Positions 50,600 through 60,207 of a stretch of DNA of 64,000 bases are shown here, one piece after another (position 1 is the stretch's first letter; the number at the start of each line of letters is the position of its first letter). The translations under genes were made by a program, and so were the position numbers. The notes under the pieces are model-generated. The model saw only the letters and a program-made list of their open reading frames with translations. It ran no database searches and had not been told where the DNA came from. Source of the stretch: JADKAV01 sp963818505 (lineage in GTDB: Bacteria; Actinomycetota; Actinomycetes; S36-B12; UBA10799); contig CAWFSJ010000001.1 of the NCBI GenBank assembly GCA_963818505.1, forward strand, positions 682,001 through 746,000, given 5' to 3'.

Positions 50600-53041
50600 C
50601 TACCGAGGCGTCCGGTACGTCTCGGTTCGCGTGTACGCGAGGTAGTTCCCCCGAGCCGGCGCGAACCAGCGGATCCGCAGCCGCAGTGGGTAGCCCCGGG
50701 TCTGCAGGAATACGGCGCCGTTTGCTTGGCGTATGACTTTCCAATAGCGCACTTCGCCGAGGGTTCCCCGCGATCCCGCGAGCGAGCCCGACACAGTGAC
50801 GCGCACCTTCTGCCCAGCGTTGGTGATGCAGTTCTTCTTCATCAACCTCGTCGTACCGAGCAGCGGAATCTGTCGCGGAACCACGACGCACTTGTCGAGG
50901 GGCCGCTGCTTGATGGGGCCGACTGGGCCGACAGGGGTGACCTGGAAGGACCGTTGGACCTGAGCGGCAGCGGTGTAGTTGGCGTTACCGGCCTGATCCG
51001 CGCGCAGCGTGCACGTGCCCGCAGACACGAGATTCACGGTCGCACCGTTGGGGCCCGCAGTGGTGCACACCGCAGGCGTCGCCGAGGTGAAGGTCACCGG
51101 ATTACCCGAGGCCCCGCCCGTCGCAGTCACCGTCACGGACCCCGCACCCAACGACACATCCGGCGGCTGCGGGAAGGAGATCACCTGTGCGACTGGGGTG
51201 ACCTGGAAGGACCGTTGGACCTGAGCGGCAGCGGTGTAGTTGGCGTTACCGGCCTGATCCGCGCGCAGCGTGCACGTGCCCGCAGACACGAGATTCACGG
51301 TCGCACCGTTGGGGCCCGCAGTGGTGCACACCGCAGGCGTCGCCGAGGTGAAGGTCACCGGATTACCCGAGGCCCCGCCCGTCGCAGTCACCGTCACGGA
51401 CCCCGCACCCAACGACACATCCGGCGGCTGCGGGAAGGAGATCACCTGCGGCGCGGGCTCGGTGAAGGTTCCAATGGCCGTGCTCCAGTTCGTAGGCGAC
51501 GAGGTCGCGTAGTACTGCCCGGTGTACCAGAAGGCCTGCTCGTTGGCCGGGTCGACTGACATCGCCGTGTAGTCACCCCAGCGGTTCGAACCTGTCTGCG
51601 ATCCCCCGCCTGCCTGCATCACCTGTTCGGCCTGAAGCGTGCCGGGCGGATCCGTTGGGTTCCTGATGGCGTACCGAAGGCTCGGGAATACTGCAGGGCT
51701 TGATGCTGAATAGCCCAAGGCGATGTTTCCGTTGGCATCCATAGCGATCGATCCCATCCAACGGTCGAGTCCGTCACCGGGATCGTGCGTCCCCTCCTGG
51801 TTCAGCGCCCAGCCCGAGCCGGTGTCGTCGAGTTCGAACCATCGAATTGCAGCGCCCGCGGAACCTGAACCGCCGCCAACAGTGAAGTTGCCGACCAGGG
51901 TCTCGCGCCCCGCCAGCCGGCGGTACGCGAATCGCTGCATGGGCCACTCACTGACAGGGTCGACCTTCTGGGATGTGCCTCCCTGCGGGATACAGTTCAA
52001 ATTGAAGAAGCCGCATACCGTGTACACGAACGGATCGATCGGTATCGTCGCGATCGTCGTGAAGGTGGTGTTGGCTGGTGTGACGAAATCGGGCGTGAAC
52101 TCGAACATCTCAAGACGGTCATTGCCTCCGTGGAAGCCATCGTCCTTGAAGGTGTAGAACAGTCCCCCGACGGCACTCGGCACCCCTGTGCCGTCGACAT
52201 CGGCGGGCAGCATGAAGTTGGTCTGGCCCGGCACCCGAATGGATGTCGCGGGCTGTCCGAGCAGCATCTTGACGCGGTCGAACGCATAGGCCGTGTAGGT
52301 CGACTCGTTGCTGCCGACGTAATAGCCGGACGGCCACACGCCCAACTTGAAGTAGTCGGGGAACTGCGGTGTGGCGAAGGAGTACAGGTAGTAACTGCCG
52401 AGCGGATCACTGGTCTGAGAAACCGCGAAACACAGGGTGTTCGGAGCGCCCTGGAACTGGCTGAGGACCCACCGGTCGGCCAGCGGGTCGTACACGACCT
52501 GAGGATCGCCAGCGTCCGAAGTACTGCACACACCAGAGGTGAAGAGAGCGCTCAGGTCGAACGCCGGTTGCTGCAACACCCCGCTCTTGTTGAAGATGGC
52601 CACCTTGGTGGCGTTGACCATCTGGATGTAGTGGTTCGGCCCGACGTCGCCGGTGGTGTCCGGCGGTGAGCATCCGGCGCACGCCGCCGGGTTACCGGTG
52701 CCGTCGAAGACCAGATTCGGCGTCGGGGTGCGCCCCTTCGCGGGATCAGTCACCTTCGAGGGACGTCGAGTCGCCTCGTTTGAAGGGCCGGCTTCACCTC
52801 GTCGTTCCGGTTGTGGGTTGATCCGGGAGCCCACGGTACGTGGCGTGGGAGCCTCGGATGACTGCACACCCAGGTCGCGGACCGGAACGCTGATTTCCGC
52901 CACGCTGGGCCCGATGGAAGTCGGCTTGTCGACGGGGTCAACAGGGCCGGTATCGGACAGGGCCGGACCAGTTCCAGAGATGGATGTCAGAACTATCGCA
53001 GCTGCGAGTCCGGCGGCCAACTTGGTGATGAGTGTGTTCAT
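50600..53041 (-). CDS. Exported propeller protein with duplicated Ig-like repeat and TNAG domain
   Basis: An 813-residue secreted paralogue of the 837-residue protein at 38577. Signal peptide MNTLITKLAAGLAAAIVLTS. The propeller-like domain (about 115-535) begins PPDTTGDVGPNHYIQMVN and has DPQVVYDPLADRWVLSQF, LGVWPSGYYVGSN and WMGSIAMDANGNIALGYS, each aligned with the paralogue. In place of FN3 domains there are two identical 87-residue Ig-like repeats (about 540-713) of the SVTVTATGGASGNPVTFTSA type. The C-terminal 95 residues are the shared domain (CVVVPRQIPLLG, KKNCITNAGQKV, IRWFAPARGNYLAYTRTETY). ATG at 53041 preceded by ACAGGTG. Secreted; no anchor motif. Confidence 0.84.
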   Translation of the reverse strand: MNTLITKLAAGLAAAIVLTSISGTGPALSDTGPVDPVDKPTSIGPSVAEISVPVRDLGVQSSEAPTPRTVGSRINPQPERRGEAGPSNEATRRPSKVTDPAKGRTPTPNLVFDGTGNPAACAGCSPPDTTGDVGPNHYIQMVNATKVAIFNKSGVLQQPAFDLSALFTSGVCSTSDAGDPQVVYDPLADRWVLSQFQGAPNTLCFAVSQTSDPLGSYYLYSFATPQFPDYFKLGVWPSGYYVGSNESTYTAYAFDRVKMLLGQPATSIRVPGQTNFMLPADVDGTGVPSAVGGLFYTFKDDGFHGGNDRLEMFEFTPDFVTPANTTFTTIATIPIDPFVYTVCGFFNLNCIPQGGTSQKVDPVSEWPMQRFAYRRLAGRETLVGNFTVGGGSGSAGAAIRWFELDDTGSGWALNQEGTHDPGDGLDRWMGSIAMDANGNIALGYSASSPAVFPSLRYAIRNPTDPPGTLQAEQVMQAGGGSQTGSNRWGDYTAMSVDPANEQAFWYTGQYYATSSPTNWSTAIGTFTEPAPQVISFPQPPDVSLGAGSVTVTATGGASGNPVTFTSATPAVCTTAGPNGATVNLVSAGTCTLRADQAGNANYTAAAQVQRSFQVTPVAQVISFPQPPDVSLGAGSVTVTATGGASGNPVTFTSATPAVCTTAGPNGATVNLVSAGTCTLRADQAGNANYTAAAQVQRSFQVTPVGPVGPIKQRPLDKCVVVPRQIPLLGTTRLMKKNCITNAGQKVRVTVSGSLAGSRGTLGEVRYWKVIRQANGAVFLQTRGYPLRLRIRWFAPARGNYLAYTRTETYRTPR
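50934..51448. repeat. Perfect tandem repeat, 261-base period
   Basis: Positions 50934-51187 and 51195-51448 are identical over 254 bases; the period is 261 bases, 87 codons, so reading frame is kept. Identity at synonymous sites shows recent duplication or gene conversion. It encodes two Ig-like repeats of the exported protein at 50600. Confidence 0.95.
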
Positions 53042-53204
53042 GGTTCACCTGTCCCGCAGGACCGTTGAACTGCCGCCACGATCTGGCGTCAGCCTGTCCC
53101 GCCGGCTGCACACGCTAGCAGGACGGTCCCTGCTCACGCCTGCCACGAGTCGGTCGCTACAAGCCTTGACCGCCCCAACGGTCGTACTCCACCCCGGGCA
53201 CGAG

Positions 53205-54077
53205 TCAGTACCGTCCGAGGTCGATGACGCCCGCCGCCGGCTTGGGGTTGAGGTCGGCGTCCCACAGGCCACCGAAGCCACCGGGCGGCGAGCCCGTCGC
53301 AGCGAAGTACGCATCGAAGGCGAAACGAATAGACGAACTGCTGACCCGACTCGATGAGTCGTTGGTAGAAGACCGCCTGGGCCTCGGGCGTCGCCCCGGG
53401 GGCCGCTTCCGGAGGAACGCAGCCACTGGGGAACGCCGCCTCCTGGATGAGGATCACGCGGTCTTTGGGCATGCCAGGCGTATCGCGGATCACCTGGATG
53501 ACGTCGACGACCCACTTCGCGGCGGTCTCGGGATCGTTGCGCAACTGCACCCACCAGGGCTGCAGGTTGGCGAATACGAAGTCCCCGAATTCGGTCGCGA
53601 TCTCCGGGTGAGACGACCAGTCGTCACGATGTAGGCCAGTTGTCACGGGCTTGCCGTGCTGCTGCTGGAGCTGCTCGATCTCGCTCTTGAGGCGAGCCAC
53701 CGCAGCCTTCGCGTCCTGCCCCCGGGCCACCGCCTTGTGGACGGTCTCGTTCCCGACCACGATCGCGTCGACGGACTCGATCTCTGACGCGAGGTTCGCC
53801 TTCTCGACTTCGAGGACCTCATCGTTGGTCCACCAGAGCTTCGCGATGACATGCTCGAAACCGACCTCCTTGGCGATCCGCGCGGTGTGTGCTCACATCC
53901 GTACGTCATCGTGTTCGTCACGACCCCTCGAAACCCGCGGTCGTACAGGAACTGAAGCTCCTTGCGCAGCTGCGTCTCGGTGGCGGGATGCTGACCGATG
54001 ACCATGTCGAATGGTCGGGCGGGAGCGTAATTGATCCAGGCGCGGCTGGTCTGAAGCGAGGTCAAGACGTCACTCAT
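53205..54077 (-). pseudogene. GH17-like glycosidase, interrupted by two frame changes
   Basis: Read with two frame corrections this is a ~290-residue glycoside hydrolase resembling family 17 (beta-1,3-glucanases): FDMVIGQHPATETQLRKELQ, the acid/base site VVGNETVHK, QPWWVQLRN, the nucleophile site LIQEAAFPSG and a C-terminal FGGLWDADLNPKPAAGV. The first shift (one base lost) is at about 53883-53900, after NTMTYG; the second (one base gained, in a run of three A on the plus strand at 53323-53325) restores the tail. ATG at 54077 has AAGGAG upstream. No signal peptide. Either a recent pseudogene or two sequencing indels; the protein-level conservation between shifts favours very recent or artefactual damage. 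Confidence 0.75.
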
Positions 54078-54108
54078 GCACACTCCTTGGCGGTATCGAG
54101 TGTGGCAG

Positions 54109-54519
54109 TCAGGAGAAGGGCACCCGGCCCATGTCCACGAGCATGGCGAGAATGTCGGGTCCCTGCCAGTGTTCGACGAGTCTTCCGTTACTGATCCGGG
54201 CCTGGTGGATGCCCTTGATCCGGATCCGCTTGCCTGTTGGAGCCAGGCCGAGAAATGGACCCGTGTGGGTCGCTGAGCCCTCGATCCGCCAGGAGATCAT
54301 GTCCCCTTCTTGAATCACGCCAACCGCCTGGACCTGTACATCGGGGTATGCGGTGCGAACGTTGGAGATCATCACTTGAACGAAACCCTCGGGACCGTGG
54401 ACATCGCCAAGCGCACCGTGGCTCACGAGTTCGGGGTCCAGCAGTTCCTTGATCGCATCGAGATCACCGCTGCTGATCGCTGCCATCAGCCCGTTGACAA
54501 TTGGCTCGCCGTCCGCCAC
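54109..54519 (-). CDS. SnoaL-like / NTF2-fold protein
   Basis: A 136-residue protein of the SnoaL ester-cyclase-like group in the NTF2 fold. Characteristic order: N-terminal helices (VNGLMAAISSGDLDAIKELL), DPELVSHG, GPEGFVQVMISNVRTAYPDV (helix with the F-R/T-A-F/YPD motif), GDMISWRIEGSATHTGPFLG and a final E-H-W-Q-G-P-D strand. Members cyclise polyketides or act as small hydrolases and isomerases; no substrate evidence. GTG at 54519 with GAGAGGA upstream. It sits 31 bases before the interrupted glycosidase on the same strand. Confidence 0.82.
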   Translation of the reverse strand: MADGEPIVNGLMAAISSGDLDAIKELLDPELVSHGALGDVHGPEGFVQVMISNVRTAYPDVQVQAVGVIQEGDMISWRIEGSATHTGPFLGLAPTGKRIRIKGIHQARISNGRLVEHWQGPDILAMLVDMGRVPFS

Positions 54520-54694
54520 AGGGTGTCCTCTCGTTCGTAGATCAAGAGGATAGCCACTTGAGCTTCGCGTGACACGAACGTGAATCCCCCAGGTGGGGCC
54601 GCAATTCGGGCTGAGCCGATCGACGGACAAACGGCTGAGGTGACCGGCGCGCCAGGACGTTGACGCCGCGCCCATCGCCACCTACTGTCCAGTC

Positions 54695-55222
54695 ATGAAT
54701 CCCTCCACCGCATGCCGTGCTGACGTTGGCCGGCTGGCCGGTACTGCCGTGATCGCAGCAGTACTGCTCGCGGGGGTACCCGGTGTGGCCTCCGCCGCAC
54801 CCAACGCCGTCCAGCCGAAGCCCGGCACGATCTACACCGGTGGGGCGGGCAACGGGGGGAAAGTCACCCTGGAGCTGAAGCGGACCTGGAACTCCACCAC
54901 TGAGCGTGTCTACATCGCTCCGTTCATCACCTGGACCAAGGTGAAGGCCACATGCGACATCTGGAACGGCACCGCATTCGTGCCCACGCCGATGCGCATC
55001 ACCGCGCGACTGCAGATCACCACGTGGGAGGGACGGGTGCGCAAGGGACGGTTCAGCCAGACGGCGCAGTACAACGGAGCCCCCTGGTGGACCTTCAAAG
55101 GGCGGTTCACCAAGGGCGCGGTGACCGGCAAGGTGCATAAGATCAGCACCTACGGGATCGACGCCGACCTGGGCTACGGCTGCTCCTGGGGGCCGCTGAC
55201 CTTCGACCTCGCGGCAAACTGA
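54695..55222 (+). CDS. Small exported beta-rich protein
   Basis: A 175-residue secreted protein. Signal peptide with hydrophobic core GRLAGTAVIAAVLLAGVPGV and cleavage near A-S-A-A-P. The mature region (about 140 residues) is beta-rich with conserved-looking aromatics (FITWTKVKATCDIWNG, RGQ-free WWTFKGRF, GYGCSWGPLTFDL) and two cysteines that may pair. No known family. ATG at 54695 with TACTGT exactly six bases upstream, so leaderless. Divergent from the SnoaL-like gene. Confidence 0.75.
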   Translation: MNPSTACRADVGRLAGTAVIAAVLLAGVPGVASAAPNAVQPKPGTIYTGGAGNGGKVTLELKRTWNSTTERVYIAPFITWTKVKATCDIWNGTAFVPTPMRITARLQITTWEGRVRKGRFSQTAQYNGAPWWTFKGRFTKGAVTGKVHKISTYGIDADLGYGCSWGPLTFDLAAN

Positions 55223-55624
55223 GCCCACTCCCGACCTTCGGCACGGGCCTGAGGCCGCCGATCACATCGCAGATCAACAGCACCAGCATCGCGCCGATGA
55301 GACGCCTCCCCGAGGAAGTCATGGACCGGAACGCTAGCCGTGGGCATTATTGCGCCGCCTGTCGACGCACCGCCCCATGGACTGGGGGCCCCCGGCCGTC
55401 CAGGTCGCTCAGCCGAGCAGGGCGCGCGGTCGGGTCGTGGAGATCGGGAGGGTCACCCGCCACCTTCTTCGCAGCCCCGGATGGGGCTTGTCCGGCTACC
55501 ACACCCGGCATGACTGGCGACCCCCGTCGTGCATGAACTAGGGAGCGGAGCGACATTTGGGTGCCGGGCAACGGCCACGATGACGGTGCCAGCCCGCACT
55601 CGGAGTGTGCGCGGCACCGAGGGT
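55223..55624. other. Non-coding gap
   Basis: About 400 bases between the small exported protein and the degraded end of the quinoprotein-like gene. No frame with family-like content, no strong hairpin and no repeat shared with the rest of the window was seen. Confidence 0.6.
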
Positions 55625-57197
55625 TTAGAGGCCGAACACGTACACCTTGTTATTCGGTGTGCCGAACCCGAAGTTGGAGTACCCGGACCCCCAGATACCA
55701 CCATGTCGTTCGAGATCGCCGCACCGGACAGGCATGAGCCACCGCTTGCGAACGACCAGAGCGCCGCTTCCCGTCGCTCCATTGAGTGCGTACATGCGCC
55801 CTGGGCATCCAGGCTGCACCCGATACCACACCGTTGGTCGTGGTCGACCGGACCGAGGTCGCACCTCCGGCAGGCGGTCGGGTTTGCCACTGAACAGCAC
55901 CAGTGGCGCTGTCGAGGCCGGTCCACACGCCAGTTGTCGGCGAACCGGGTCCCGGCCACGGGACTTGGTGCTGTTCGCGTTCGCTGTGTAGACGCGCGCT
56001 CATCCACTGCCGAACCCCACTGCAGCCCACCAGCGGTGCCACCGGGCCCTGCCTGGGTCACCCACACAACGGCACCGGTGTCCGGGTCAAGCGCCCAGTC
56101 TGCCCGCTCTTCTGGCCAGCACCGACCAACTCGCGGCTCTTCCCGCCTCGGCTCTTCGCGGTGGAGAACAAAGACGGTGCCTGACCGAAGTCGTCGTCCG
56201 GCCCCGCTGGTGTCGGACAGTTGTCGCCGTCACCGAGGAATGGGATGCAGTCGACCGTCCACGCGTCGTACGGCAACGCCTTTGTCGCCCATCGGACAGC
56301 ACCTGTCTGCATGTCCAGGGCGACCACCGAGTCGAAGAGGTCATCCGCCGGAATGCACGCCTGTTGCGCAGCAGGATCGCTGCCGGCGGCCGCGACGCAG
56401 TCCAGCACCGCCGGCGGAACTGAGTAGTTGTTGCCGGTCGCGAGGTAGACCTGACCCCGCTTGGTGTCGACAGCTGGCGAACTGCCCCAAATCGCCCCGC
56501 CACTGAACCCAGAGGGCACCATCCGCGTTTGCCACTTGATCGCACCGGTGTCGAGGTCGAGGGCATACATGGAACCTCGGAACTGGCAGCAGTCATAGCC
56601 AGGGATGAACGCCGCCAGTGCTTCCTCCAAGGACGCCGTACCCACATACACCGTGTTGCCGTGCACCGTCGCCGACTCGGTGACGATCGAGGCGAAGAAC
56701 GGGTCGAGCTTGGTGCGCCACAGCAGGTTCCCGGAGTTCTTGTCGAACGCCAGCAGTCTCGCGCCGTTGTCAGGGTTCTGCCCGACGTCGCCCTGAGTCC
56801 CGACGATGACCTTGTTGCCCGCGATCACAGGGGTGTTTCGCGCCTTGTCGCCCGCGATCCCCGTCGCCTGCGGGATGCTCGCCTTCCAGCGCTGCGCTCC
56901 CGTGGATTTGTCGACGGCGTAGAGGTTGCCGGCCCAGTCGGGGAAGTAGACCGTGCTGCCATCCACCGAGGGGGTGGCGGAAACGTCGCCGCCAGTGGTG
57001 AAGGACCACTTCACCTGCAAACCACCGACGCTCGCGGGAGTCAACTTCGAACCCGAGGTCTGGTTGCGCGTGTTGGACAGGCCACCACCGGCATTGGGCC
57101 ACTGCCCCCCTCCGGGCGAGGCGAGAGCAACGCTCCCCGCCGTCGACATGGCAACCGCGACCAACAGGGCGAGGGCTGTTCTACTCGTACTTCGCAT
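55625..57197 (-). pseudogene. Exported PQQ-type beta-propeller protein, 3' end frame-disrupted
   Basis: Quinoprotein-like secreted propeller. From ATG 57197 (AGAGGAG upstream) 379 codons are intact: signal peptide MRSTSRTALALLVAVAMSTA, then repeated blades with the W-motif logic (GNLYAVDKSTGAQRWKASIP, ARLLAFDKNSGNLLWRTKLD, GSMYALDLDTGAIKWQTRMV, DSVVALDMQTGAVRWATKAL). It resembles polyvinyl-alcohol-dehydrogenase-type proteins. At about 56098 one base is missing and a stop follows at 56058; the homologous reading continues in other frames (WALDPDTGAVVWVTQAGPGG, then VYTANANSTK, ALNGATGS, SGYSNFGFGTPNNKVYVFGL) to a stop at 55625, needing several more single-base shifts. Density of shifts is far higher in the last 470 bases than in the first 1,100. 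Confidence 0.78.
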
Positions 57198-57509
57198 GGA
57201 GACTCCTCTGCAGGGCCGTACCGCCGAAGAATCAACTCCCACGCCCACCCCGCAAGGCAGATAGCAGGAACTGCAACGACGAGGCGACCTCCGCCTACCC
57301 GGTCCCAGCTGCAGCCGAGAGACCACCTTCGTACGCGACTCTGCCAGCAGAACCCCGCCGGGTCGATCGTGTCTTCGACCACGCCTTCGCACCGAAAGTC
57401 GACAAGTACAGCCGAAGGGACTGGTTTGCGCCTGACTTCGCGATAGAGAACCGCGTGTCGATCAGACAACATCCGGCGGGTCCTCCAACCGCAACAGGAG
57501 GATCAGAAG
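57198..57509. other. Non-coding gap
   Basis: About 310 bases between the propeller gene start and the transposase-like fragment. It should contain both promoters. I see no convincing coding frame or repeat; a weak minus-strand frame here lacks family content. Confidence 0.55.
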
Positions 57510-57803
57510 ATGTCCGAGAAAGAGCCCGTCAGCGGGTCGAGGAAGCGCCGTGCGAAGCGGTTCCTGAGCCCGTCGTTGAAGTACGAGATCTGGCTGCAGT
57601 TGGTGCGGCAGGAGGCCACGGTCGCCGAGGTCGCGGCTGCCCAGCAGGTCGACCGGTCCACGATCATGCGGATCAAGCAGGTCGCCAAAGACGGTGCCCT
57701 GTCTGCCATTCCGATCAGCGGAGAGTGCAGATCCTTCGGTCCTAAGGAAGGGCTGGAGCAGGCGGTGTCGGCGGAGGAGGCCTCTTCGCGAACTGGGCTG
57801 TGA
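57510..57803 (+). pseudogene. Transposase helix-turn-helix fragment
   Basis: Frame of 97 codons starting at ATG 57510 with AGGAGG upstream. Residues 12-65 (AKRFLSPSLKYEIWLQLVRQ, EATVAEVAAAQQVDRSTIMR) match the N-terminal helix-turn-helix of actinobacterial IS3/ISL3-type transposase OrfA proteins. After about residue 68 the similarity stops and a short unrelated tail runs to the stop, so the remaining helices and the entire catalytic DDE part are missing. It is the stub of an insertion sequence next to a disrupted exported gene. Confidence 0.65.
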
Positions 57804-57814
57804 GACCGTGACCT

Positions 57815-59490
57815 GTGATCGTTGTCGGACCTCGCGCCCGGACGCTGCTGTGCGTGGGTGCGGCGGCGACGGTGGCCCTGACGGGGCATCCGGCATCTGG
57901 CGTCGCCGCCGTTCCAGACGGCGCGTCCACGACCGCCCGCGCCGCAGCGGCGGATCGGCGTCACCTGGACTGTGACTCTTTGTCGTGCTGGCGCGGGTCG
58001 AAGCCTCAGAAGGCCACCATCCGGACCTCGGCGCCCCGCACCCGGCCATTGGCCGCGGGACAGACGATCAAGGTCACGGTCGGCAACGGCCTGTCCGGCA
58101 GGCTGACTTACCCGAGCCAACCCGACCAGCAGTCCCTCGTCCTGCGCCGCGTCACGGGTTTGAAGGGAGTGCAGGGGCTGCCCAGCAAGGGTGCTGCCGG
58201 TCTGTCTGTTCAGGCCTCGGTCGGGGAGGGCGACACTGCGGTTCTGAGCTTGCGCATGCCCAAGAGGCTTGCCGCCCGGGCGGTTGTGGTGGCTGCCAGA
58301 CCGAATGGCAGCGATCTGCATCGTGTCCCGATGTTCGGCCGCCAGGTGAGTGTGCCCGTCGTGCGGCCGATGAGCGTGATCGTGCTCCCTCGCGCGGCGG
58401 GATCGGCATGGGTCCAGGCTCGGTCCACCGCACACATGCCCGGTGAGCCGTCTTTCAAGATCGAGCACGTCCTGGCCGGCGTCCTGTCGTCGACTGCCCC
58501 TGGACCGGCCGCGACCCGTACCCGATCGCAGTCGATCATCACCTCCCAGTCGTGGCAGGAAAGAGCAGCCGACGGTGCGGCAGATCTTGGATCGATACCG
58601 GGAGTACATCCGGTGGTTGCAGGCGAAGTACGCCAAGGACCCGGAGCAGTCCGTGGACACCGTGGCCCGGGTCTGGCTCGCACTAATTCATCACACCGCG
58701 GTCGTGTCCGAGATGGGTTTGGTGGATAAGGAAGAGGTGACGCAGGACACCGAGGCGTTCAGCACATACCTGGGGAACAGCATCGATCAATGGCTGGATC
58801 TGCTGGCCGAACCCTGTGTGCGCCAGAGCGACGTACATACTGTCCTGCGACTGCTGCGACTGGCGAGAATGAACTCACTGGACCTGAAGCACGACCCCTC
58901 AGACCTCAACGCCTGCCCCTACCTGCTCACCGGCACGATCACCGCCACACGCGACCAGAAACTGTGGGACGAGGACTACCTGGGGCCAGGATCCCGATCG
59001 GACGAGCAGAGCACGGCCACACTCGAAGTTAGGGCCAAGGTCTTCGGACCCTTGCTGGCGCCGCTGCCCGCGGCCAGCGGGAAGACGATCGACCAGGGCA
59101 CCACGGTGGACTTCGCCGGGTCCTACGAGCACGAGAACTCAACCTTGGGGGCGTGCGCGGACAACTGGGACTACCGCTACGACTTCGGTGTGCTGGGGCC
59201 GTATCGCGGGCCGGTGACGTCGATCGTGGCCGAGACCGGTGACACCGGAAGGATCGGGATCACCGTGTCCTGGACCTACGCGATCCACGGCTACGAGGTA
59301 TGGCAGGTTCCCGACCTCAACGGGTGCGACTGGGCGAATCACCGAAACCAGCACCGAGGAGTCAGAGTCGCAGGTCCTGATCGGCCTCGCAGACAAGAAC
59401 GGCACCACCTTCCAGTTCACCGGACGGCCTCCCTGGGATCCCTTCACGGAAGTGTCAGGCACGCTCACCGCCACAGAGGGCGTCGAGTAG
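57815..59490 (+). pseudogene. Exported protein of unknown function, two frame changes
   Basis: Reading with two corrections gives one secreted protein of about 555 residues. GTG at 57815; signal peptide with core TLLCVGAAATVALTG, cleavage near G-V-A-A. First part beta-rich (RPLAAGQTIKVTVGNGLSGR, MSVIVLPRAAGSAWVQARS). At about 58575 one base is extra and the frame moves to a helical domain (VRQILDRYREYIRWLQAKYA, AVVSEMGLVDKEEVTQDTEA, then a beta part TLGACADNWDYRYDFGV). At about 59335 it shifts again to the tail (VLIGLADKNGTTFQFTGRPP ... TATEGVE) and stop at 59490. No family recognised. The clean continuation across each shift suggests recent lesions or assembly indels. Confidence 0.65.
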
Positions 59491-59669
59491 CACCACGGCC
59501 AACGGACTGCCCAGCGCCTGCTCGACCCACCGTATACACCGCCCAGCTCAGGGATCACCCGTGGCGGAGCGCCGTCGACATTAGGTGTTCAACCCATCAC
59601 CGCGAGACCCGTTCCCCAGCCTGTGTTTCCTTCAACGCCTCGCCGGATGGCCAGCAACCTATGTGCTGG

Positions 59670-60140
59670 TACCCGCCTGACGGAGATCCCAGAACGGCGG
59701 ATCACCGTCCTGAGTCCCGAGCAGGTGCACGCTATATGGCTTCACATGACCGACGACTACAAAGGCCCTAGTGCACTTGGCCGCTGCCACGGGGATTCGC
59801 CAGAGTGAGGTCTTCGGGCTGACCGTGGATCGGATCAACTTCCTGAAACAAGAAGTCACCGTGGACCGACAGTTGGTGCGCCCAGATGGCGGCTACACAT
59901 TCGGCACTCCCAAGTCGCGGAAGTCGAACCGCGTGATCCCGATCCCGGGCGAACTGGTCGCGGCACTTGAAGAGCACATAGCCCTTTTCGGCTCGGTCGA
60001 GACGGACTCTTGTTCACTGCACGTGACAAAGGCCCAGTCCGGAGGACAACCTTCAACGACGGAGCGTGCACGAACGCGAAGACGCAGGCTGGCGTCCCAG
60101 CCGCCACGTTTACCAGAGTCGGCATCAGAAACGGAGGGGA
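59670..60140 (+). pseudogene. Tyrosine recombinase (integrase) remnant
   Basis: Pieces of a phage-type integrase in several frames: VLSPEQVHAIWLHMTDDYKG, then after a shift at about 59765 LAAATGIRQSEVFGLTVDRI with the first catalytic Arg (T-G-x-R-x-S-E), KSRKSNRVIPIPGELVAALE, and after another shift near 60005 FTARDKGPVRRTTFND. The N-terminal core-binding domain and the H-x-x-R and Tyr motifs are absent. It is inactive. It ends about 70 bases from the 3' end of rnpB, consistent with a decayed integrative element. Confidence 0.75.
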
Positions 60141-60207
60141 CAACGGGCGGACAACGGGGCTCCAATACCCCCGCGTGAAGCCCCTCTCCCCCACAGAACC
60201 AAAAGGT

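Noticed and set aside
50934..51448. Possible CRISPR-like direct repeats
   Set aside because: Two 254-base identical units inside a coding frame; no short repeats with unique spacers and no cas genes.
53205..54077. Programmed ribosomal frameshifting in the GH17-like gene
   Set aside because: Two shifts of opposite sense without slippery heptamer or downstream structure; simple indels explain them.
57041..57472. Minus-strand frame upstream of the propeller gene as a coding gene
   Set aside because: It overlaps the signal-peptide region of the propeller gene in another frame and has no recognisable domain or ribosome site.
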